From Tardiphaga sp. (GTDB lineage: Bacteria > Pseudomonadota > Alphaproteobacteria > Rhizobiales > Xanthobacteraceae), in contig JAQGJY010000325.1 of NCBI GenBank assembly GCA_028290325.1, positions 1 through 10,419 of the forward strand: a stretch of 10,419 nt of DNA, given 5' to 3'. The position numbers and the translations under genes were made by a program. Within the stretch, counting starts at the first letter, position 1; the number at the start of each line of letters is the position of its first letter. The notes beneath the pieces are model-generated. The model was not told the DNA's origin, made no database searches, and saw only the letters and a program-made list of their open reading frames with translations. Shown in pieces: positions 1-7,278 of the stretch.

Positions 1-2
1 CG

Positions 3-47
3 CTGCCGAACGACTGGCGGGTTGAGCCGCCATCGATCCGAAGCTAG
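3..47 (+). CDS. Possible 3' end of an upstream gene (partial)
   Basis: The third reading frame is open from the left edge to a TAG at 45-47. It reads LPNDWRVEPPSIRS, and 11 of its 14 third codon positions are G or C, as in the coding regions of this window. The stop would lie 10 bases before the preferred potG start at 58. In potFGHI-type operons the gene before potG usually encodes the periplasmic polyamine-binding protein, so this could be its C-terminus, but 14 residues are too few to recognise a family. A competing frame ends at TGA 23-25 and looks less codon-biased. The call rests on position and codon bias only. Confidence 0.25.
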   Translation: MPNDWRVEPPSIRS

Positions 48-57
48 CTTGGCGGCA

Positions 58-1173
58 ATGATTTCCTCCGCAACGCTCTCACCTGACGTCGCAACGCCGC
101 TGCTCCGTATCGACCGGGTGTCGAAACGTTTCGGCGATGTCGGGGCGGTCGATGATCTGTCGCTCGAGATCGGTCGCGGCGAATTCTTCGCCTTGCTCGG
201 TCCGTCCGGCTGCGGCAAGACGACGTTGTTGCGATTGCTTGCCGGTTTCGAAACGCCGGATACCGGGCGCCTTCTCCTCGACGGGGCGGACATCGCGCCG
301 GTTCTGCCGCATCGGCGGCCCGTCAACATGATGTTTCAGAATTACGCGCTGTTTCCGCATCTCAGCGTGCGGGACAACATCGCCTTCGGTTTGAAGCGCG
401 CCGCGTTACCCCGCGCCGAGATCGATGCGCGGGTCGCCGAAATGCTCGCGCTGGTGCGGCTCGATGGTCTCGAGGCGCGCAAGCCGGATCAGCTGTCGGG
501 CGGCCAGCGCCAGCGCGTCGCGCTGGCGCGGGCGCTGGCACGGCGGCCGCGACTGCTGCTGCTCGACGAACCGCTGGCGGCGCTGGACAAGAAGCTGCGC
601 GACAGCACGCAGCTCGAATTGATGGCGCTGCAACGCCGGCTCGGCACCACCTTCGTGGTCGTCACCCACGATCAGGACGAGGCGATGACGATGGCCGATC
701 GCATCGGCGTGATGAAGGAGGGTCGGCTCATACAGGTCGCGACGCCGCGTACGTTGTATGAAGCGCCGAATTCGCGCTGGATCGCCGGCTTCGTCGGCGA
801 CGTCAATCTGATCGAGGGGCGGGTCGTGGCGCGCCACGGCGCGCGAATCGAGGTCACGACCGACAGCGTCGGCACATTGCGCGCCGTGGCCACGGACGCG
901 CAAGCGCAGGATCATGTCTGCCTTGCGATCCGGCCCGAGAAGATGCGCCTGGCGTGGCCCGGCAGCGCCGCCGACGCCAACGCGCGCGCCGGCACCATCA
1001 CGGGCGTCGGCTATCTCGGTGGCGTCACGCTCTACACGATCAGGCTGGACGGCGGCATGATCTGGCGCGCGACGCTCGCCAACACAATGCGCCGCGACAA
1101 TGACGCGTTCGCGGCCGGCGACCAGGTTTGCGCGACATTTGAGCCCGACGACGCCGTGGTGTTGACGCGATGA
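58..1173 (+). CDS. potG: Polyamine (putrescine-type) ABC transporter ATP-binding protein
   Basis: This is the cytoplasmic ATPase that powers a PotFGHI-like polyamine importer, acting as a dimer on the two membrane subunits encoded next. In the 371-residue product the Walker A motif GPSGCGKT is at about 48-55, the Q-loop glutamine (MMFQNYALF) at about 94, the signature LSGGQRQR at about 146-153, Walker B LLLLDEP with D170 and E171, and the H-loop histidine (VVVTHDQDE) at about 204. The C-terminal part, from about residue 240 on, fits a TOBE domain, as in the PotA/PotG/MalK group, and the length is close to the usual 370-380. I chose ATG 58. A TTG at 22 in the same frame would add 12 residues before the conserved region, and neither start has a clear Shine-Dalgarno. 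The stop overlaps the potH start by 4 bases (ATGA), which indicates translational coupling. Substrate is inferred mainly from the permeases, since PotG-like ATPases resemble those for spermidine and other solutes. Confidence 0.9.
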   Translation: MISSATLSPDVATPLLRIDRVSKRFGDVGAVDDLSLEIGRGEFFALLGPSGCGKTTLLRLLAGFETPDTGRLLLDGADIAPVLPHRRPVNMMFQNYALFPHLSVRDNIAFGLKRAALPRAEIDARVAEMLALVRLDGLEARKPDQLSGGQRQRVALARALARRPRLLLLDEPLAALDKKLRDSTQLELMALQRRLGTTFVVVTHDQDEAMTMADRIGVMKEGRLIQVATPRTLYEAPNSRWIAGFVGDVNLIEGRVVARHGARIEVTTDSVGTLRAVATDAQAQDHVCLAIRPEKMRLAWPGSAADANARAGTITGVGYLGGVTLYTIRLDGGMIWRATLANTMRRDNDAFAAGDQVCATFEPDDAVVLTR

Positions 1174-2081
1174 GCGGCCGGCCGATCTTCACACGGCCGG
1201 CGCGGCTTGCGGCGATCGTGCCTTACGTCTGGATGCTGCTGCTGTTTCTGGTGCCGTTCGGCTTCGTGCTGAAGATCAGCCTGTCGCAATCCGCGTTGTC
1301 GCAGCCGCCTTATCTGCCGACCTTCGCCATCGCGATGGACGATGCCGCATGGCGGGCCGCGCTCGGCCTGTTATCGGTCGACAGTTTCCGGCTGCTGCTG
1401 ACGGACAATCTCTATGTGCTGTCCTACCTGCGAAGCCTTGTCGTGGCGCTGGTCTCGACGGCACTGCTGCTCGCGATCGGTTATCCCATCGCTTACGGCA
1501 TGGCGCGCCTGCCGCTGCGCTGGCAGCCAGTGGCGATGATGCTGGTCATCGTGCCGTTCTGGACATCGTTCCTGATCCGCATCTATGCCTGGATCACCAT
1601 CCTGCAGCATGACGGATTGCTCAATCAGGTGCTGCTGGCGTTGCGGATCGTGGCGGAGCCGGTGGTGTGGCTCTCGACCGACAGCGCGATGTATCTCGGG
1701 ATGATCTACAGCTATCTGCCGTTCATGATCCTGCCGCTTTACGCGACGCTGTCGAAGATGGATCCGGCCTTGCTCGAAGCCGCGAACGACCTCGGCGCGT
1801 CGCCGCGTCGGGCGTTCTGGTCGATCACATTGCCGCTGTCGTTGCCGGGCGTCGCCGCAGGCTGGCTGCTGTGTTTCATTCCGATCACCGGCGAATTCGT
1901 GATTCCCGATTTGCTCGCGGGTTCGGAGTCCTCGATGATCGGGCAGACCTTGTGGCTCGAATTTTTCACCAACAAGGATTGGCCGGTCGCCTCCGCGATC
2001 GCCATCGTGCTGCTGCTGGTGCTGCTCACGCCGCTGGCCATCTACAACCGCCTGCAACGCCGCCAGTTGGAGGCGCGGTGA
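1170..2081 (+). CDS. potH: Polyamine ABC transporter permease, PotH-like
   Basis: This is one of the two inner-membrane subunits that form the polyamine channel. The 303-residue product starts with a short cytoplasmic tail and a first membrane segment at about 13-36. Further hydrophobic segments lie near 90-110, 119-145, 173-193, 224-244 and 274-292, giving six in all. The ATPase-docking EAA loop is clear at about 203-231 (EAANDLGASPRRAFWSITLP). The C-terminal stretch with LWLEFF, NKDWPVASA and a final hydrophobic helix closely resembles what I recall of E. coli PotH, which favours a putrescine-type over a spermidine-type PotB assignment. PotH of E. coli is about 317 residues, so this is full length. 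Its ATG overlaps the potG stop, and a 78-base gap separates it from potI. Confidence 0.9.
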   Translation: MSGRPIFTRPARLAAIVPYVWMLLLFLVPFGFVLKISLSQSALSQPPYLPTFAIAMDDAAWRAALGLLSVDSFRLLLTDNLYVLSYLRSLVVALVSTALLLAIGYPIAYGMARLPLRWQPVAMMLVIVPFWTSFLIRIYAWITILQHDGLLNQVLLALRIVAEPVVWLSTDSAMYLGMIYSYLPFMILPLYATLSKMDPALLEAANDLGASPRRAFWSITLPLSLPGVAAGWLLCFIPITGEFVIPDLLAGSESSMIGQTLWLEFFTNKDWPVASAIAIVLLLVLLTPLAIYNRLQRRQLEAR

Positions 2082-2107
2082 TGCTCGCCGCGGGCCGTGA
2101 CTTAGCT

Positions 2108-2150
2108 CTCCCCCGAGCCGCCAGGGAGTCGGCCTCGTCGCGCCGGGAGG
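2108..2150 (+). promoter_or_regulatory. potH-potI intercistronic region with a strong SD and possible alternative pairing
   Basis: The 78 bases between potH and potI contain a strong Shine-Dalgarno GGGAGG at 2145-2150, 9 bases before the potI ATG, which supports that start. A CTCCC at 2108-2112 can pair either with GGGAG at 2124-2128, forming a local stem with an 11-base loop, or with the GGGAG of the Shine-Dalgarno itself at 2145-2149. This could modulate potI translation. The pairing is seen in the sequence, but a regulatory role is speculative because 5-bp GC matches are common in such DNA. Confidence 0.35.
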
Positions 2151-2159
2151 CTGCTTAGC

Positions 2160-2969
2160 ATGCGCGCCAACAGGCTGTCGCCCTTCAACATCATCTGCCT
2201 GACGCTCGGCGCGGCCTTCCTCTATCTGCCGATCGTCATCCTGGTCATCTATTCGTTCAACGCCTCGCGGCTGGTCACCGTGTGGGGAGGCTGGTCGCTG
2301 CGTTGGTATCAGGACCTGTTCAACGATTCCGCGATGCTGGCGGCGGCATGGATGAGCCTTCGCGTCGGCGTCGCCTCGGCGACGCTGGCGACCTTGCTCG
2401 GCACGCTGGCGGCGGTGGCGCTCGCGCGCGGCGAGGGCTTTCGCGGGCGCGGCGCATTCTCGGGGATGCTCTATGCGCCGCTGGTGATGCCGGAAGTCAT
2501 CACCGGCCTGTCGCTGCTGCTGCTGTTCGTGGCGGTCAACGCCGAGCGCGGATTCTGGACGGTGACGGCGGCCCATACCACGCTGACGATGTGTTTCGTC
2601 GCCGTCGCCGTGCAGTCGCGACTGTCGGCGCTCGATCGCGGTTTGGAGGAAGCGGCGATGGATCTCGGCTGCACCCCGACGCGCGCCTTTATCGCGGTGA
2701 CGCTGACGTTGATCTGGCCCGCGATCGCCGCCGGATGGATGCTGGCCTTCACGTTATCGCTGGACGATGTGGTGATCGCGAGTTTCGCGACCGGGCCGGG
2801 CTCGGCGACGCTGCCGATCCGCATCTATTCGGAGGTGCGGCTCGGCGTGAAGCCGCAGATCAACGCCGTCTGCACGCTGATCATCGCGTTGATCACGGTG
2901 CTGATCGTCACGGCGTCGCTGGTGTCCAAGCTGTCACGCGCGCGTGGTGAAAGCGCCGCGCCGTTGTAA
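2160..2969 (+). CDS. potI: Polyamine ABC transporter permease, PotI-like
   Basis: This is the second membrane subunit of the polyamine importer, pairing with the PotH-like protein. The 269-residue product has a first membrane segment at about 10-32, others near 66-90, 103-127, 135-155, 186-206, and a last one near 236-256. The EAA loop is at about 163-192 (EEAAMDLGCTPTRAF). The following FTLSLDDVVIASF and the segment with LPIRIYSEVRLGVKPQINA are typical of PotI/PotC proteins. The DD pair after the EAA loop helps separate PotI/PotC from PotH/PotB. The start is fixed by GGGAGG 9 bases upstream. The frame is open further upstream but contains no other start codon before a TAG at 2103. This is the last gene of the operon in this direction, and a stem-loop begins 7 bases after the stop. 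Confidence 0.9.
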   Translation: MRANRLSPFNIICLTLGAAFLYLPIVILVIYSFNASRLVTVWGGWSLRWYQDLFNDSAMLAAAWMSLRVGVASATLATLLGTLAAVALARGEGFRGRGAFSGMLYAPLVMPEVITGLSLLLLFVAVNAERGFWTVTAAHTTLTMCFVAVAVQSRLSALDRGLEEAAMDLGCTPTRAFIAVTLTLIWPAIAAGWMLAFTLSLDDVVIASFATGPGSATLPIRIYSEVRLGVKPQINAVCTLIIALITVLIVTASLVSKLSRARGESAAPL

Positions 2970-2976
2970 GTGCATT

Positions 2977-3010
2977 CGACGGAAAGCTGACAACGGCCAA
3001 CTTTCCGTCG
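2977..3010. terminator. Perfect 10-bp stem-loop between convergent potI and the AsmA-family gene
   Basis: CGACGGAAAG at 2977-2986 is an exact reverse complement of CTTTCCGTCG at 3001-3010, with a 14-base loop. It lies 7 bases after the potI stop and 16 bases after the end of the AsmA-family gene read from the other strand. It is well placed to act as a bidirectional terminator or as a 3'-end stabiliser for both transcripts. No T-tract follows on either strand, so it is not a textbook intrinsic terminator, although such hairpins are common at convergent gene ends in Rhizobiales. Confidence 0.6.
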
Positions 3011-3026
3011 GCTCGCAAGGCCGAAC

Positions 3027-5081
3027 TCATTCCGCCTTCGGTGCGGCGTCGGTCGCAGCCGGCGCCTCGGTCGCGACCGGTGGCGCGGTGGTTTCCGGCG
3101 CGGCGGCCGGGGCCGCCTCGGGCTCCGCCGGCGCCGACTGCTTCTGCCCCGTGATCCGTTCCAGCACCGAGCGGACGGCGTCGCGGGTCTTGCGATCCTT
3201 GACCGCGTCGAGCAACGGGGCCGCGCCCGGCGAGCGGCGGATCAGGCTTTCCGGGTCCGGAAAGATCAGCGGGTCGTCCCACGGACCTTGAACGACAAAC
3301 GGCAACTCGAAGCCCGGCGCGGCGGCTGTCGTGAGACTGGCGACGCCCTTGAAATCGTACTCGCGCGCGGGGATCGAGGTCGTGCCCGTCAGTGTGAGCC
3401 GCGCCGTCGGGCCGTCGAGCCGGATATCCTGCGCCGTCGCGATGCCGTCGGAGAATTTCAGCGCCATCGTGAGCGTCGTGAACGGCGTCGATCCGCTGCG
3501 GAAATTGCCGCCGCCGCTCAACGGTCGGCGCTCCAGCCGCTTCAGCAATTGCTCGACGTTGAAGCCCGAGATCGCGCCGTCACGGCCGATCAGGTTGGCC
3601 GTGCCGTCGAGCGAGGTCGCGAGGCCGAACGGGCTCGATCCGGTGGCTTCCAGCGCGACGTTGAGGTTGCCGCGGCCGGACAGTTTGTTGACGCCCAACA
3701 GGTCGCTCGCGGTCTGCTGCAGGTCGACGTCGCTGAACTGCACCTGCGCCTTGACCTCGACATTGGCCGCGGCTTGCGCGATGCCGAGCGAGCCCTTGAC
3801 GATGCCGCCATACATCTGGGCCTCGCCGATCGATAGCGCGAGCGCGCCGTTGCGCAAATTGGCGCCGAGCGCGGTGCGGCCGAGCACTGACGAGCCGACC
3901 GTGACCTTGGCGGCCGACAGCCGCATGTCGAGATCGGTCGCCGACCACGCGCCGAGGTCGAACAGCTGTCGGTTCCAGTCGCGCGCGCCGGAGGCGAGCA
4001 GGCGGATGGTGCCGACATAGGGCGTGAAATCGAGTGCGCCGGCCGCAAGCGTGGCCTGCAACGCCTGCCGGCCGTTGTTGGTGTACGTCATCACGCCTTC
4101 GGCGGTGTTGCCGTCGATGTCGAGATTCACGTTGGTGAGCGCGATCGACGAACCGACGACGCTGGCGCGGGCTTTCAGCGCGAAGCGGCCGAACCCGCCC
4201 GAGCCGGGCGGCGCCTGACCCATCCAGCGCAATGCGTTGCGCAGCGACGGGCTGTCCGCCGTGACGACGCCCTCCATGACGAGGCTGGTTTTATTGGCGA
4301 CCGCGCCGTCAAAAGCCAGCTTGATGGGCGGTCCTGTCAGCCGCGCCTTGAGGCCGGAGCGCTCGCCCGACAGCGCGGCGAGGAAGTCGCTGACGCTGAT
4401 GCTGCCGTCGATGCGTTCGCCATGCCAGTCGAACTGGCCGGTGGCGGCAAAGGAGCGCGAGATTGACGGCCAGGCCAGCGACAGATCGATGTCGCTGACG
4501 GTTTCGGTGCGGTCGGCGGCCTCGTCGCGATAGTTGAGAATGCCGTCCTGAATGCGGATTTCGGAGAACGACAGCGGCGTGCCGCCGGGTTTGAGGTTGC
4601 GCGCCAGCGTCGCGATGAACGGCGTCCAGTTGCTGCCGCCGGCGGCGTCGCGCGCCACCTTGATGTGCGGCCGCAGCATCATCACGTCGGAAATCTCGAA
4701 CCGCTTCATCAAGAGCGGCAGCAGCCGCAAATTGGCGGTCAGCGTATCGACCACCAATGCCGGAGCGTTGGCGTCGCTCGCGCCGCTGCTGAGATTGACC
4801 TGATGAAACGAGACATAGCTGCCGGGGAAGACCGAAACGTCGATCATGCCGCCGGCGACGAGTTCGAGGCCGGTGACGGCGCGGATCTGCGCCGCGATCG
4901 CATCGCGCATGACGTCGCGGTTGAGCAGCCACGACAGCGCAACGAGCCCGATCAGCAGCAGGCCCAGCAACACTCCCATGGCTGCCGCAACCGGCATCCC
5001 CAGGCGTCTCATTCCTTGGGCCATCGTCAATGACATATCCGGAGTTTTGGATTCGGGCACCAGCCAGAACAAGAAAGCCAT
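3027..5081 (-). CDS. AsmA-family envelope protein
   Basis: The 684-residue product has one N-terminal hydrophobic anchor at about 29-53 after a short basic stretch (MRRLG). A long, mostly beta-type region follows, typical of AsmA proteins: periplasmic domains tethered to the inner membrane and linked to outer-membrane assembly or phospholipid transport. Family-like features are the motif VTGLELVAGG after the anchor, the repeated LRLLPLL/ISDVMMLRPHI pattern, and the C-terminal AsmA segment (SDVDLQQTASDLLGVNKLSG, SGFNVEQLLKRLE, LPFVVQGPWDDP). The last 45 or so residues are a low-complexity Ala/Pro/Glu tail. E. coli AsmA is about 617 residues, so the size is normal. The start is uncertain: ATG 5081 has a weak AAGG 7 bases upstream but leaves 28 residues before the anchor. 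ATG 5036 and 5012 give shorter tails but have no properly spaced Shine-Dalgarno. The gene stands alone, divergent from scoA and convergent with potI. The exact substrate cannot be told from sequence. Confidence 0.85.
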   Translation of the reverse strand: MAFLFWLVPESKTPDMSLTMAQGMRRLGMPVAAAMGVLLGLLLIGLVALSWLLNRDVMRDAIAAQIRAVTGLELVAGGMIDVSVFPGSYVSFHQVNLSSGASDANAPALVVDTLTANLRLLPLLMKRFEISDVMMLRPHIKVARDAAGGSNWTPFIATLARNLKPGGTPLSFSEIRIQDGILNYRDEAADRTETVSDIDLSLAWPSISRSFAATGQFDWHGERIDGSISVSDFLAALSGERSGLKARLTGPPIKLAFDGAVANKTSLVMEGVVTADSPSLRNALRWMGQAPPGSGGFGRFALKARASVVGSSIALTNVNLDIDGNTAEGVMTYTNNGRQALQATLAAGALDFTPYVGTIRLLASGARDWNRQLFDLGAWSATDLDMRLSAAKVTVGSSVLGRTALGANLRNGALALSIGEAQMYGGIVKGSLGIAQAAANVEVKAQVQFSDVDLQQTASDLLGVNKLSGRGNLNVALEATGSSPFGLATSLDGTANLIGRDGAISGFNVEQLLKRLERRPLSGGGNFRSGSTPFTTLTMALKFSDGIATAQDIRLDGPTARLTLTGTTSIPAREYDFKGVASLTTAAAPGFELPFVVQGPWDDPLIFPDPESLIRRSPGAAPLLDAVKDRKTRDAVRSVLERITGQKQSAPAEPEAAPAAAPETTAPPVATEAPAATDAAPKAE

Positions 5082-5177
5082 ACAGCGGCCTTGCGCGTCG
5101 TCCTGTCAGCGTTGGACGCAACTTGCTGGTTTTTCTTGACGGTTTCAAGGCTCGTTTGTGAGGCATATGGCCCGCGA

Positions 5178-5207
5178 TTGACGCCTCAACGGCATTCCGC
5201 CTAATAA
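5178..5207 (+). promoter_or_regulatory. Putative sigma70-type promoter for scoAB
   Basis: TTGACG at 5178-5183 resembles a -35 box. TAATAA at 5202-5207 (or AATAAT one base later) resembles a -10 box, with an 18-base spacer. Transcription would begin near 5214, giving a leader of about 38 bases before the scoA ATG at 5252. It lies in the 170-base divergent region between the AsmA-family gene and scoA. The same region holds a short inverted repeat, CTTGA-CGGTT-TCAAG (5135-5149), of unknown meaning. No clear promoter was found for the minus-strand gene. Confidence 0.5.
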
Positions 5208-5251
5208 TCCAGACCACGTTTTGTCTTGTCCCAGATCAGGTCGCATTGCCC

Positions 5252-5985
5252 ATGAACAAGGTCTATCCCGACGCCAAGGCGGCGCTCGACGGCATTTTGA
5301 GGGACGGCATGATGGTCATGTCCGGCGGCTTCGGCCTCTGCGGCATCGCCGAAGCGCTGTCCGACGCGCTGCGCGATTCCGGGGTCAAGGATCTGACCGT
5401 GGTCTCGAACAATGCCGGCGTCGATGGCATCGGCCTGTCGCGGCTGCTGGAAACCCGCCAGATCAAGAAGATGATCTCGTCCTACGTCGGCGAGAACAAG
5501 CTGTTCGCGCAGCAATATCTCGCCGGCGAACTGGAGCTGGAATTCTCGCCGCAGGGCACGCTGGCCGAGCGCATCCGCGCCGGCGGCGCCGGCATCCCGG
5601 CATTTTATACCAAGACCGGCGTCGGCACGCTGATCGCCGAGGGCAAGGAGGAGAAGGAATTCGACGGCGAGAAGTACATCATGGAGCGCGGACTGTTCGC
5701 CGATCTCGCGATCGTCCACGCCTGGAAGGGCGACACCGCCGGCAATCTCGTCTATCGCAAGACCGCGCGTAACTTCAATCCGATGATGGCGACCGCCGCG
5801 CGCATCACCGTCGCCGAGGTCGAGCATCTGGTGCCGGCCGGCGAGATCGATCCCGATCACATCCATACGCCCGGCGTGTTCGTGAAGCGCATTGTCCATG
5901 TCGGCAATGGCAACAAGCGGATCGAGAAGGTGACAACCCGCCAGCGCGCAGACCGCGCGGCTGCGGCAACCGGAGTGGAAGTCTG

Positions 5986-5986
<1 letters not shown>
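5252..5986 (+). CDS. scoA: 3-oxoacid CoA-transferase subunit A
   Basis: This is the alpha subunit of a succinyl-CoA:3-ketoacid CoA-transferase (EC 2.8.3.5), which moves CoA from succinyl-CoA to acetoacetate in the cytoplasm and lets the cell use acetoacetate. The 244-residue product has the glycine-rich CoA-binding motif MSGGFGLCGIAEAL at about 23-36, followed by the family patterns VVSNNAGVDGIGL, SSYVGENK, ELEFSPQGTLAERIRAGGAG, PAFYTKTGVGT and the C-terminal IHTPGVFVKRI. I chose ATG 5252. A TTG two codons upstream is unlikely, and an AGG at 5238-5240 gives only a weak, somewhat distant ribosome site. The last base of its stop is the first base of the scoB ATG, so the two subunits are translationally coupled. 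The related 3-oxoadipate CoA-transferase (pcaI) is the main alternative, but no other beta-ketoadipate gene is near and the sequence looks more like the ScoA group. Confidence 0.92.
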
Positions 5987-6636
<650 letters not shown>

Positions 6637-6639
6637 GCG

Positions 6640-7215
6640 CTACCGCCCCGCGCCGGAGAGCAGTTGCGAGCGCAGGTCGGTCGCGACCGGCGCCGCCGGT
6701 TGGACGTAACCGGCGGAAAACGACAGGCTGAGATTCGGCGCCGGCTTGAATTCGACGCCGGCGTTAAAACCGGTGGCCAGTGTATTATTCCGCGCGAAGC
6801 CCGGCGTGACCAGCGACGTGAAAACATCGGGGTTCGCTCTGAGCGTGGTGACGCCGCCGAACAGGGTGACCGGGATCTCGCCAGCACCTTTAAAGCTGTA
6901 GCTGTACTGGCCGCCTTCGGACGTCAATCCGCTGAAACTGAAGGGTGACGCAGCGATCGGTCCCCAGGAAAGACCGCTGCCGAAGGCGCTGACCGGGGTG
7001 CTGAAGCCGCGGAACGCAAAGCCTTTGCGAAATCCATCCGCGTCCGGCGCCTCGCCCCAATATTGAGTGTCGGCATTGCCGTCGAGGCCAAACGATCCGG
7101 CATTCAAGTAAGGAACCGGGGCGACCTGAGCGTGGCTCGCGGGCGCAAGCATCGCAAGCGCCGCGATAGCGCCGCCGCAAAGCCACAGCAAGCGGGTGAT
7201 CGAACCGTCAATCAT
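6640..7215 (-). CDS. Secreted protein of unknown function, possible small outer-membrane beta-barrel
   Basis: I do not recognise a family. The 191-residue product begins with a convincing Sec signal peptide: a basic residue near position 8, a hydrophobic core (LLWLCGGAIAALAMLAP) and a likely cleavage after ASHA at about residue 29. The mature part is rich in Gly, Ser, Phe and Tyr and shows alternating hydrophobic/polar stretches such as YSYSFKGAGEIPVTLFGGVTT, FNAGVEFKPAPNLSLSFSAG and SGLSWGPIAASPFSFSG, separated by short turns. This suggests an outer-membrane beta-barrel or other beta-rich surface protein of six to eight strands. It lacks the usual terminal aromatic residue, ending in SGAGR. 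The ATG at 7215 has no visible Shine-Dalgarno. The gene lies 63 bases downstream of fbpB on the same strand, so co-transcription with the iron transporter is possible, and it ends 3 bases from the scoB stop. Confidence 0.7.
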   Translation of the reverse strand: MIDGSITRLLWLCGGAIAALAMLAPASHAQVAPVPYLNAGSFGLDGNADTQYWGEAPDADGFRKGFAFRGFSTPVSAFGSGLSWGPIAASPFSFSGLTSEGGQYSYSFKGAGEIPVTLFGGVTTLRANPDVFTSLVTPGFARNNTLATGFNAGVEFKPAPNLSLSFSAGYVQPAAPVATDLRSQLLSGAGR

Positions 7216-7278
7216 CGCGTGATCATAGGGCAGCCTCGAATCCGACGCCAGATGTGCGGAGTTGTCCGTTTCAGGTCT

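Noticed and set aside
22..57. TTG 22 as the start of potG
   Set aside because: It would add 12 residues (MSRHRSEASLAA) before the conserved region, with a rare start codon and no better ribosome site than ATG 58.
1371..2576. A 401-codon open frame on the minus strand across potH and potI
   Set aside because: Its product is dominated by Arg, Gln, His and Asp without any domain pattern, as expected for the complement of GC-rich coding DNA. The plus-strand frames carry clear permease motifs.
5135..5149. CTTGA-CGGTT-TCAAG inverted repeat as an operator
   Set aside because: A 5-bp arm is too short to stand alone and matches no regulator site I know. It is mentioned only as part of the divergent region.
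4309..5217. A long minus-strand open frame overlapping the start of the AsmA-family gene
   Set aside because: It has an Arg/Gln/His-rich composition without recognisable features. The AsmA frame has the anchor and family motifs.
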